DNA from: an uncultured Flavobacteriales bacterium
GTDB taxonomy: Bacteria > Bacteroidota > Bacteroidia > Flavobacteriales_E > Vicingaceae
Length of the DNA: 5,147 nt
Assembly (NCBI GenBank): GCA_937901255.1
Contig: CALCHN010000058.1
Span: 1-5,147, forward strand
Direction of reading: 5' to 3'
Positions 1-5,077 of this stretch are shown piece after piece. Within the stretch, counting starts at the first letter, position 1, and each line of letters begins with the position of its first letter. A program made the translations under genes and the position numbers. Under the pieces are notes generated by a model. The model saw only the letters and a list, made by a program, of their open reading frames with translations, searched no databases and had not been told where the DNA came from.

Positions 1-60
1 TTGTAAAAGTTACCATGTTTTATATCCAGTATAAATGTTACCCATTGTAAATGTTACCAT
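1..60. repeat. Three imperfect direct repeats, TGTAAATGTTACC type
   Basis: Copies lie at 1-16 (TTGTAAAAGTTACCAT), about 29-44 (GTATAAATGTTACCCA) and 45-60 (TTGTAAATGTTACCAT). The first and third differ at one base in 16. A small dyad, TTTATA-N5-TATAAA, sits between the first two copies at 19-35. Clustered GTTACC-ended repeats beginning with TGT resemble the multiple terminal repeats of IS21-family elements, but in this orientation the IS body would lie to the right, where no istA/istB genes exist. They could therefore be a remnant IS end, recombinase arm-type sites or iterons. The repeats are plain to see; their role is not known. Confidence 0.6.
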
Positions 61-82
61 ACTCTAGTAATTTCAAGGCAAC

Positions 83-217
83 CTATAATCCATCCCTAAC
101 CAAGAAAAGCACAATACAAATAAAGATTAGAAAGCTGTAGATAAAAACAAGCTCGATAGTAGAAAATTGTTTTTTACCAAAAATTAAACTAGCAAAATCA
201 TTAAGAAGTTGACGCAT
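83..217 (-). CDS. Small single-pass membrane protein (44 aa)
   Basis: This is a short unrecognised reading frame: ATG at 217-215, stop TAG at 85-83, 44 codons. Its start overlaps the stop of the XRE regulator gene as TAATG, which suggests translational coupling in one leftward transcript. Residues 1-20 are mixed, with a basic GKK (14-16). Residues about 21-40 (IELVFIYSFLIFICIVLFLV) form an uninterrupted hydrophobic stretch of membrane-span length, followed by the short polar tail RDGL. Its codons favour T endings, like the regulator and unlike the A/C-rich rightward genes. A small membrane peptide beside a phage-type repressor could be a superinfection-exclusion, toxin-like or sensor peptide, but nothing in the sequence decides this. 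The AT-rich setting means a chance frame is possible; the exact junction is the main support. Confidence 0.5.
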   Translation of the reverse strand: MRQLLNDFASLIFGKKQFSTIELVFIYSFLIFICIVLFLVRDGL

Positions 218-558
218 TAAGAATAAGCCTTACGGTTTTTAATTTCACGGATAACAGCATCAAGAGTAAAAATAACCTTATCCTTTTCATCCTCATTAAA
301 GTTGTTAATTTCATTAAGGCGTTCCATCATTTTAGGGTCTTTCAATAAATTATCATTTTCCGATTCCCCTAACAAATAACCAACAGAAGTATTAAGCAAA
401 GCAGCCAGTTTTTTAGCCGTATCAATACTTGGAGCCATTTCATCACGCTCATAACGAGAAATCACGCTAACCGAAGTATTTAACTTCTTGGCAAGTTCCG
501 TTTGAGAAAGTTTAAGCTCTTTTCTAAGAGCAGCAATTTTTTTACCGAAAGAAATCAT
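217..558 (-). CDS. XRE-family helix-turn-helix repressor
   Basis: This is a 113-residue cI/Cro-type DNA-binding protein, probably the switch repressor of the element. The N-terminal HTH_XRE domain spans about residues 6-62: LRKELKLSQTELAKKL holds the first helices, SVSVISRYERDE (29-40) is the recognition-helix region, and APSIDTAKKLAALLNTSVGYLLG completes the fold. A charged helical tail (about 70-110, FNEDEKDKVIFTLDAVIREIKNRK) resembles the dimerising tails of similar Bacteroidota regulators. ATG at 558 was chosen; a TTG three codons upstream (567) is also in frame but would place the start against the dyad at 568-579. The gene is divergent from the four rightward genes and overlaps the small membrane gene at its 3' end. 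Autoregulation and repression of the rightward operon are inferred from the dyads between the promoters. Family assignment is secure; targets are inferred. Confidence 0.93.
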   Translation of the reverse strand: MISFGKKIAALRKELKLSQTELAKKLNTSVSVISRYERDEMAPSIDTAKKLAALLNTSVGYLLGESENDNLLKDPKMMERLNEINNFNEDEKDKVIFTLDAVIREIKNRKAYS

Positions 559-609
559 AAATAACAAACCTTAAAAGGCTAATAAAAGCCTATGTTTCCA
601 ATAATTGTA

Positions 610-640
610 CAAAAATACGAACCTTAAACGATAAAATAAA
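610..640 (-). promoter_or_regulatory. Leftward Bacteroidota-type promoter for the XRE gene
   Basis: On the minus strand TATTTTTG (617-610) matches the Bacteroidota -7 consensus TAnnTTTG exactly. A near-consensus -33 box, TTTA (640-637, consensus TTTG), lies 19 bp upstream. Transcription would start near 603, about 45 bases before the regulator ATG. The dyad at 621-632 falls between the two boxes. AT-rich DNA gives chance matches, so the position and the overlap with the dyad are the main support. Confidence 0.45.
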
Positions 641-651
641 ATCAATAAAGA

Positions 652-683
652 TTTGTTTATTTTGATTGATAAGATTAATTTTG
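652..683 (+). promoter_or_regulatory. Rightward Bacteroidota-type promoter for the four-gene operon
   Basis: TTTG at 652-655 and TAATTTTG at 676-683 match the Bacteroidota -33 (TTTG) and -7 (TAnnTTTG) boxes, with a 20-bp spacer as expected. Transcription would start a few bases downstream, inside the perfect dyad at 684-695, leaving a leader of about 25 bases before the ATG at 716. A repressor on that dyad would block initiation directly. No other good promoter was seen before 4603, so this one probably serves all four rightward genes. Confidence 0.6.
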
Positions 684-715
684 ACCGTAAACGGTTCATA
701 AAATAATTTTCAACA

Positions 716-2254
716 ATGACAACAATAAACACACAAAACCCCGAGCAGCTCATTTACGATAACAGTTTAATCAAACTCACAGTATTAGGCGGAATAAAAA
801 TAGAAGGCTTAGACAGAATGAGAGCCACATTAAAAGCAGAACTCCCCGACAGTCCAAAACCACCCATCCGCCATAACCTAGACTTATACAACGACACCCA
901 ACTAGAAAAATTTATCAGAAAAACAGCCGACCGCTTAGAAATCGGAACAAGCATAATAGCAGCAAGCCTAGCCGAACTCACCGCACAATTAGAAAGCTAC
1001 CGCTTACAACAACTCAAAGAACAAGAACCCGAAGAAGCACCAATAAAAAAATTAAGCCCACAAGAAAAAACAGCAGCACTAAACTACCTACAACAAAAAA
1101 ACCTAATCCAACAAACCACAGCAGACCTAACCAAAAGCGGAATAGTAGGAGAAGAACAAAACGCTTTAATCCTCTATCTAGCCATGAGCAGCCGAAAATG
1201 TGCCGACCCATTAAGCATTATTTGCTTAGCCAGTAGCGGAATAGGCAAAAGCTATTTAATGGAAAAAGTAGCCGCCTGCTTCCCCACAGAAGACCTTTTA
1301 GAAAACACTCAATTTACAGAAAACAGCTTTTACTACTACAAACGAGAAGAAATAAGAGGCAAAGTATTTTTAATAGAAGACCTAGACGGAGCAGCAGCAG
1401 TACTCTATCCAATCAGAGAACTACAAAGCAAAAAACGCATCAGTAAAACCGTAACCATGAAAGACAAAAACGGCAAACTGCGAACAATAACCCTAGTAGT
1501 AGAAGGACCAGTAAGCGTAATAGGCTGTACCACCAAAGAAAAAATATACGAAGACAACGCCAACAGGTCAATCCTACTTTACTTAGACAGCAGCAAAAAA
1601 CAAGACCAACAAATACTAGACTATCAAAAACAACTCAAAGCCAACTTAGTAGACAAACACACAGAAACAACCATCCAAGAAAAACTACAAGACATACAAC
1701 GCCTACTAGAACCCATTAAAATAGTAAACCCCTACGCCTTATTAATAGATCTGCCACAAGCAGTATTTAAACCAAGGCGAACAATGAGTTTACTCCTCAA
1801 CTTTATAGAAGCCGTAACCTATTACCACCAAAAACAAAGAGCAGAACAAGTAAACAAAACCACAGGAGAAGTATTTATAGAAACCCAACCAGAAGACATA
1901 AAAATAGCCTTTGACCTGTTAAAAGAAACCCTCTTTAGAAAATCAGACGAACTAAGCGGAGCATGCAGAAGCTTTTACCAACACCTTAAAACACTAAACC
2001 TAGAAAAATTCTACGCCTCAGACCTTAGACAACACAGCAGAACAGCACCAAGAACCATACAACGCCACCTAAAAGAACTAGCCGAATACAATTACTTACA
2101 AATAACAGGAGGCAACAAATACAAAACAGGCTATCAATACGAAATCAATCCAACAGCAGAAAAACAAGACCTACAAACCGAAATAGACAAACAAATAAAA
2201 GCAATACTAACCAAAGTTGAAAAAGCAGCCAAACAAAGAACAAAACAAAAATAA
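716..2254 (+). CDS. P-loop ATPase, helicase-like half of a mobile-element primase
   Basis: The protein has 512 residues. Walker A is ASSGIGKS (172-179), Walker B VFLIEDLDG (217-225), a sensor-1-like strand SVIGCTT (267-273) and a possible arginine finger in NANRS (R284). Residues about 112-310, including QKNLIQQTTADLTKSGIVGEE, resemble the helicase-like region found behind the CHC2 zinc-finger and TOPRIM domains in large primases of phages and integrated elements. Residues about 15-100, with NLDLYNDTQLEKFIRKTADRLEI, resemble the linker segment after TOPRIM in those proteins. The zinc finger and TOPRIM centre are absent and no in-frame upstream coding DNA could hold them. Residues about 415-480 look like a winged helix, followed by a basic tail. 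A role in replication or unwinding of the element is inferred. Family recognition is from memory of motifs; no alignment was run. The ATG at 716 follows an A-rich leader without a Shine-Dalgarno sequence. Confidence 0.75.
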   Translation: MTTINTQNPEQLIYDNSLIKLTVLGGIKIEGLDRMRATLKAELPDSPKPPIRHNLDLYNDTQLEKFIRKTADRLEIGTSIIAASLAELTAQLESYRLQQLKEQEPEEAPIKKLSPQEKTAALNYLQQKNLIQQTTADLTKSGIVGEEQNALILYLAMSSRKCADPLSIICLASSGIGKSYLMEKVAACFPTEDLLENTQFTENSFYYYKREEIRGKVFLIEDLDGAAAVLYPIRELQSKKRISKTVTMKDKNGKLRTITLVVEGPVSVIGCTTKEKIYEDNANRSILLYLDSSKKQDQQILDYQKQLKANLVDKHTETTIQEKLQDIQRLLEPIKIVNPYALLIDLPQAVFKPRRTMSLLLNFIEAVTYYHQKQRAEQVNKTTGEVFIETQPEDIKIAFDLLKETLFRKSDELSGACRSFYQHLKTLNLEKFYASDLRQHSRTAPRTIQRHLKELAEYNYLQITGGNKYKTGYQYEINPTAEKQDLQTEIDKQIKAILTKVEKAAKQRTKQK

Positions 2255-2260
2255 TTGCCT

Positions 2261-2274
2261 CACACGCTAGTGTG
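2261..2274. repeat. Small hairpin after the P-loop gene
   Basis: CACAC-GCTA-GTGTG is a perfect 5-bp stem with a four-base loop, six bases after the stop codon. No T tract follows, so it does not look like an intrinsic terminator. It may mark RNA processing or a protein-binding dyad between the ATPase gene and the recombinase genes. Confidence 0.4.
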
Positions 2275-2300
2275 CGACAAAACAAGAAATGACGCACTCA

Positions 2301-2349
2301 ACCAACTAAAAATCAAAAACTAAAACAGTAGGACGACACCAACTAAAAA
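2301..2349. repeat. 12-bp direct repeat before the first recombinase gene
   Basis: ACCAACTAAAAA occurs at 2301-2312 and 2338-2349, starts 37 bp apart, each preceded by a GACG..CAC-like segment (2291 and 2332). The second copy ends 11 bases before the recombinase ATG. Such a pair could bind a recombinase or the LytTR protein to control the gene. The strand is very rich in A and C, which raises the chance of a coincidental repeat. No TAnnTTTG box was found in 2255-2360. Confidence 0.4.
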
Positions 2350-2360
2350 AGCAAGCAGGC

Positions 2361-3308
2361 ATGAAAAATTTAAAACTAAAAAGCGAAGCCTTCCAATACG
2401 TAGAAAAATCATTCAAAGAATGGTTAGACATATTAGGCTATGCCTCAAGCACCGTTTACCAAATGCCCAATTACGTAAGAGAACTATTTTACTGGTTAGA
2501 AACAGAAAAGCAAATCACCCAAATAAATCAAATCACCACACCACTCATAAAAGAACACTACAACAACCTAAAATATAGAAGCAACCAAAGAAGAAGCGGA
2601 GCATTAAGCAACAACTACCTAAACAAGCACCTACAAGGACTTTACAAATTTATGGACTACCTCAGACAAACAGGAAGATTAACCCTGCCACACTTAGAAA
2701 TAGAACGAGAAGACCCCAGTCCAAAAGCCATACAAGTACTCACCGTAGAAGAAATAAAAAACCTCTACACAGCAGCAGAAAACCATATAAACAATGCAAA
2801 ATTTGAAGCCATAGCAGCAAGAGACAAAGCCATGTTGAGCATCTTTTACGGCTGTGGATTAAGAAGAAACGAAGGCTATTACTTAGACCTATCAGACATC
2901 AACTTTGACAAACAAATCATCCATGTAAGAAAAGGCAAAAACTACAAAGAAAGATTTGTACCCTTTAACAAAACCAATGCAAAAATAATAGAACACTATG
3001 TATTTGATTACCGCCCTTACTTCAGCAATGCCAAAGAAATAAACGCCCTCTTTATCAGCGTAAAAGGCTATCGGATGGATGGACAAAGCATAGCCATGCG
3101 ATTAAAAATATTACAACAAAAAACAGACGATATAGCATTACAACAAAAAGACATATCCCTACACACCCTACGCCACAGCATAGCAACACACCTATTACAA
3201 GCAGGGATGAATTTAGAAAAAATCAGTCAGTTTTTAGGACACAGCAGTTTAGAAAGTACACAAATTTATACCCACTTAATCAGTAAAGAAGATGAACACA
3301 TTTATTAA
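2361..3308 (+). CDS. Tyrosine recombinase, XerC/XerD-like, canonical active site
   Basis: This 315-residue site-specific recombinase would cut and rejoin DNA through a covalent phosphotyrosine link. An N-terminal SAM-like core-binding domain spans about residues 8-110. The catalytic domain spans about 125-310 and carries a full set: Arg I in GCGLRRNE (R168), the beta-hairpin lysine in RKGKNYKER (K193), HTLRH (H268, R271), LGHSS (H294) and the nucleophile in TQIYTHL (Y303). Length and order are those of Xer-type integrases without an added arm-binding domain. Its last 17 bases overlap the start of a second recombinase gene, suggesting translational coupling and a heteromeric pair. There is no obvious Shine-Dalgarno sequence; the first in-frame ATG gives a complete core-binding domain. 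It probably moves this element; the site it uses is not shown by the sequence, but the dif-like pair at 4832-4917 is the best candidate. Confidence 0.93.
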   Translation: MKNLKLKSEAFQYVEKSFKEWLDILGYASSTVYQMPNYVRELFYWLETEKQITQINQITTPLIKEHYNNLKYRSNQRRSGALSNNYLNKHLQGLYKFMDYLRQTGRLTLPHLEIEREDPSPKAIQVLTVEEIKNLYTAAENHINNAKFEAIAARDKAMLSIFYGCGLRRNEGYYLDLSDINFDKQIIHVRKGKNYKERFVPFNKTNAKIIEHYVFDYRPYFSNAKEINALFISVKGYRMDGQSIAMRLKILQQKTDDIALQQKDISLHTLRHSIATHLLQAGMNLEKISQFLGHSSLESTQIYTHLISKEDEHIY

Positions 3309-4212
3309 ATACCTTCAATCAAAAGGATTAGCCAACAACACCGTAGAAAGCATTTACGGAGATGTAATGCCTTATCTTAACTGGTGCGAAGAAGAAAACA
3401 TAGAAGCCGAACAAAGCACCCACACAGAAATATTAGCCTACATCAAACACATCCAAAAAAGAGGCATCAAACAAAGAACCGTACAAATATACACAGGCAG
3501 CCTAAAACATTATTTTTCATGGTTAATCAAAAGAGAAATCCGGGAAGACAATCCAATCAGAAGCATCAATATAAAAGGCATAAAAAGACAATACCTATAC
3601 GACATATTAAAAAAACAAGAACTAGAAACCCTCTATGAAACCTTTGAAATCCCCCAAGAAAACAACCCCAACAAAAAACAAAATTGGTACAAAGTAAGCC
3701 TATTAACCAGTAAAAGAAACAAAGTAATGTTAGGTTTAATGATATGGCAAGGCTTAGGAGCAAGAGAACTATCAAAACTAACCTTAAAAGACATCAAACT
3801 AAGAGAAGGCACCATATACATACAAGGCACAAGAAGAAACAACGAAAGAGAACTAAAACTAGAAGCCCACCAAATCTTAGACCTGATGGAATACACCCTA
3901 CAAGTGAGGCAAGAAATAGTACAACTAAGTAAGAATCAACAAAGCCAATCGCTCTTTATTGGAATAGCAGGCGGAAACAACTTTAGCAACCTAATGACCA
4001 AACTAATGAAGAAGCTAAACCAACAAAACCCAAGAATAGAAAATGCAAAACAAATCAGAGCAAGCGTAATAACCCACTGGTTAAAACACTACAACCTAAG
4101 ACAAGTTCAGTATATGGCAGGACACCGTTACGTAAGCTCAACAGAAGCCTATTTAATAAACGACTTAGAAGGATTACAAGAAGACATAGCCAAGTTCCAC
4201 CCAATCGGATAA
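3292..4212 (+). CDS. Second tyrosine recombinase with altered active site
   Basis: This 306-residue recombinase is encoded in another frame and begins within the last codons of the first. A SAM-like core-binding domain spans about residues 1-95 and the catalytic domain about 105-300. Visible catalytic residues are Arg I in GLGARELSKL (R158), the second arginine in KQIRAS (R256), AGH (H278) and Y287 in STEAYLIN. Two positions differ from the canonical set: HxxR reads KxxR (K253), and the beta-hairpin segment GTRRNNERE has arginines where a GKG-type lysine is usual. The C-terminus, DLEGLQEDIAKFHPIG, resembles recombinases often seen in Bacteroidota elements. It is probably the partner of the upstream enzyme, as XerC with XerD or TnpA with TnpB of Tn554. 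Whether it cleaves DNA or mainly supports its partner cannot be told. The LytTR gene starts one base after its stop. Confidence 0.9.
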   Translation: MNTFIKYLQSKGLANNTVESIYGDVMPYLNWCEEENIEAEQSTHTEILAYIKHIQKRGIKQRTVQIYTGSLKHYFSWLIKREIREDNPIRSINIKGIKRQYLYDILKKQELETLYETFEIPQENNPNKKQNWYKVSLLTSKRNKVMLGLMIWQGLGARELSKLTLKDIKLREGTIYIQGTRRNNERELKLEAHQILDLMEYTLQVRQEIVQLSKNQQSQSLFIGIAGGNNFSNLMTKLMKKLNQQNPRIENAKQIRASVITHWLKHYNLRQVQYMAGHRYVSSTEAYLINDLEGLQEDIAKFHPIG

Positions 4213-4213
4213 A

Positions 4214-4603
4214 GTGAAAACAACAAGTAACATCATACAAATTAACCAAACACCCAAACTAATGTTGAACACAGGAGGCAGCTTTAGAATACTCGAATTA
4301 GACCAAATCACTTACCTAAAAACCTGGGGAAACTACACCGAAATTTACCTAACCAACAACAAGAAAATAGTACTATCCAACTCAATCGCAACCTATGAAG
4401 AACACCTAACCCAATACCACTTTTACAGAATCCACAAAACCAACTTAGTCAACCTAAACCACATCGAACAATACAATCATAAAACCAAGAAAATAAAACT
4501 CAAAAACGGAGAAGAACTAGAAGTAGCAAGAAGAAAATACAAAGACCTTATCAATGAATTTTACCAAAGAACCATTATTCCACCCACAAGCCCCACAAAA
4601 TAA
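4214..4603 (+). CDS. Stand-alone LytTR DNA-binding protein
   Basis: This 129-residue protein consists almost entirely of a LytTR domain (about residues 22-118). Typical segments are LDQITYLKTWGNYTEIYL (29-46), HFYRIHKTNLVNLNHIEQY (69-87) and LKNGEELEVARRKYKDL (96-112). There is no receiver domain and no membrane span, so it is not a classical response regulator. The GTG at 4214 lies one base after the preceding stop (TAA 4210-4212) and fits coupled translation; an in-frame ATG at 4262 would still leave the whole domain. As the last gene of the operon after two recombinases, it sits where Tn554 carries the 125-residue tnpC, although no homology is claimed. It may act as an accessory factor at the recombination site or as a regulator of the element. 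LytTR proteins bind paired direct repeats; no confident site was identified here. Confidence 0.9.
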   Translation: MKTTSNIIQINQTPKLMLNTGGSFRILELDQITYLKTWGNYTEIYLTNNKKIVLSNSIATYEEHLTQYHFYRIHKTNLVNLNHIEQYNHKTKKIKLKNGEELEVARRKYKDLINEFYQRTIIPPTSPTK

Positions 4604-4614
4604 AACCTTCATTC

Positions 4615-4685
4615 CTCGTAAACTCGTAACTTGCACAAGCTTTTATTTTGTTCCCCTTCCAGCACTTCTGTAATTTTTTCTGTAA
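4615..4685. repeat. Two pairs of 8-bp direct repeats
   Basis: CTCGTAAA (4615-4622) and CTCGTAAC (4623-4630) stand in tandem. TTCTGTAA occurs at 4666-4673 and 4678-4685, starts 12 bp apart. Both pairs lie between the LytTR gene and the dif-like region and could be arm-type or LytTR-binding repeats. They are short and may be chance in this AT-rich stretch. Confidence 0.3.
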
Positions 4686-4827
4686 AATAAATCACGCTTT
4701 TTGTACCCTACACAAAGCAGCACATTGTTTTTGTTTTTAAGAGTTGAATTTTTTAAAGTAAAAAGCCAAAAACAATAAGCTGTCCGACACGCTTAAACAA
4801 AAAGACGTTCCAGAAAAAATTACCCAA

Positions 4828-4921
4828 AGCTAAGTTACATAATAGGAGTTATAAGAACAGCCACACGAAAACCTGACAGAAACCCAAGCTGTCATTATAA
4901 CTACTATTATGCAAAATAGCC
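4828..4921. repeat. Long inverted repeat made of two dif-like sites
   Basis: Arms 4838-4861 and 4888-4911 match at 21 of 24 positions, and weaker pairing (6 of 10) extends to 4828 and 4921. Each arm has the 11-6-11 plan of a Xer site. On the plus strand (4832-4859) the halves are AAGTTACATAA and TTATAAGAACA around TAGGAG. On the minus strand (4917-4890) they are ATTTTGCATAA and TTATAATGACA around TAGTAG. The outer halves fit the XerC-side consensus ending CGCATAA well (8 and 10 of 11); the inner halves share TTAT and part of the rest with the XerD side. The sites face each other with 30 bp between. The inverted repeat is certain; its function as a folded recombination site is inference from CTXphi attP and integron attC. 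Confidence 0.7.
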
Positions 4922-4925
4922 GCTG

Positions 4926-4984
4926 CACCAACCCTGAGCCAAAGGGGCAGTAAACCTTGCCCCTTGCAAAACCCCTTGTTGGGC
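4926..4984. other. attC-like fold next to the dif-like pair
   Basis: CACCAAC (4926-4932) and GTTGGGC (4978-4984) pair through CCAAC/GTTGG. Inside them AAGGGGCA (4942-4949) and TGCCCCTT (4958-4965) form a perfect 8-bp stem with an 8-base loop. GTTGGGC fits the integron R-box GTTRRRY exactly, and on the other strand GCCCAAC fits RYYYAAC. The partner box fits only 5 of 7 either way. The 59-base length, outer short pairing, unpaired spacer (9 and 12 bases) and inner stem agree with attC architecture. No integron integrase is recognisable nearby. The stem is certain; the attC reading is tentative. Confidence 0.4.
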
Positions 4985-4993
4985 AGTTTTTTT
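4958..4993 (+). terminator. Weak intrinsic terminator or attenuator candidate
   Basis: TGCCC (4958-4962) can pair with GGGCA (4981-4985), followed at once by G and a run of seven T (4987-4993). The stem is short and the loop is 18 bases, so on its own it is weak. It competes with the 8-bp stem 4942-4965 for the same TGCCC, and GCA at 4983-4985 is also used by the hairpin 4983-5018. It could end the rightward transcript conditionally. Confidence 0.3.
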
Positions 4994-5018
4994 ACCCTTT
5001 GCTCACACAAAAAACTGC
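4983..5018. repeat. 10-bp inverted repeat with T/A arms
   Basis: GCAGTTTTTT (4983-4992) and AAAAAACTGC (5009-5018) are perfectly complementary across a 16-base spacer. Outer bases CCTT (4974-4977) and AAGG (5019-5022) could extend the stem with a bulge. It overlaps the terminator-like stem, so the two cannot form together. Confidence 0.65.
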
Positions 5019-5032
5019 AAGGTATTTTCTCT

Positions 5033-5077
5033 AAAGTGTGTAATTAACGGACTTTTTTTCTAGTGATTACACACTTT
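5033..5077. repeat. 12-bp perfect inverted repeat
   Basis: AAAGTGTGTAAT (5033-5044) and ATTACACACTTT (5066-5077) are perfect complements across a 21-base spacer that contains a T7 run. The right arm runs into TTTTT (5075-5079), so a rightward terminator is possible, though the stem is AT-rich and the loop is large. A protein-binding dyad or an element end are alternatives. Confidence 0.65.

Larger units (their letters stand above)
568..695. promoter_or_regulatory. Three related 12-bp dyads, candidate XRE operators
   Basis: Three similar sequences lie between the divergent genes: ACCTTAAAAGGC (568-579), ACCTTAAACGAT (621-632) and ACCGTAAACGGT (684-695). All share ACC-TAAA. The last is a perfect dyad (ACCGT-AA-ACGGT), the first matches in 4 of 5 arm pairs and the middle one in 3 of 5. 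Starts are 53 and 63 bp apart, close to five and six turns of B-DNA, so all three would face the same side. One site sits at the expected rightward transcription start, one between the boxes of the leftward promoter and one just before the regulator start codon. Binding by the XRE protein is inferred. Confidence 0.5.

Noticed and set aside
1..60. CRISPR array
   Set aside because: Only three short imperfect units with uneven spacing, no proper spacers and no cas genes.
571..753. Leftward 60-codon frame across the divergent control region
   Set aside because: It covers both promoter candidates and the dyads, overlaps the start of the P-loop gene and has no recognisable motif.
754..1211. Leftward open frames inside the P-loop gene
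   Set aside because: They run antisense to a gene with clear motifs, have low-complexity Leu/Phe/Val-rich translations caused by the A/C-rich plus strand, and show no domain.
2261..2274. Intrinsic terminator after the P-loop gene
   Set aside because: The stem is only 5 bp and no T tract follows; transcription into the recombinase genes is more likely.
3384..3932. Open frames in other phases within the second recombinase gene, on both strands
   Set aside because: The translations are Arg/Lys/His-rich or hydrophobic by-products of biased composition inside a well-supported recombinase gene.
4831..4896. Minus-strand 21-codon frame within the dif-like inverted repeat
   Set aside because: It is very short, has no conserved feature and lies wholly within the structured repeat.
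4838..4911. Classical integron attC made by the long inverted repeat itself
   Set aside because: The outer ends lack RYYYAAC and GTTRRRY boxes; a dif-like reading of each arm fits better.
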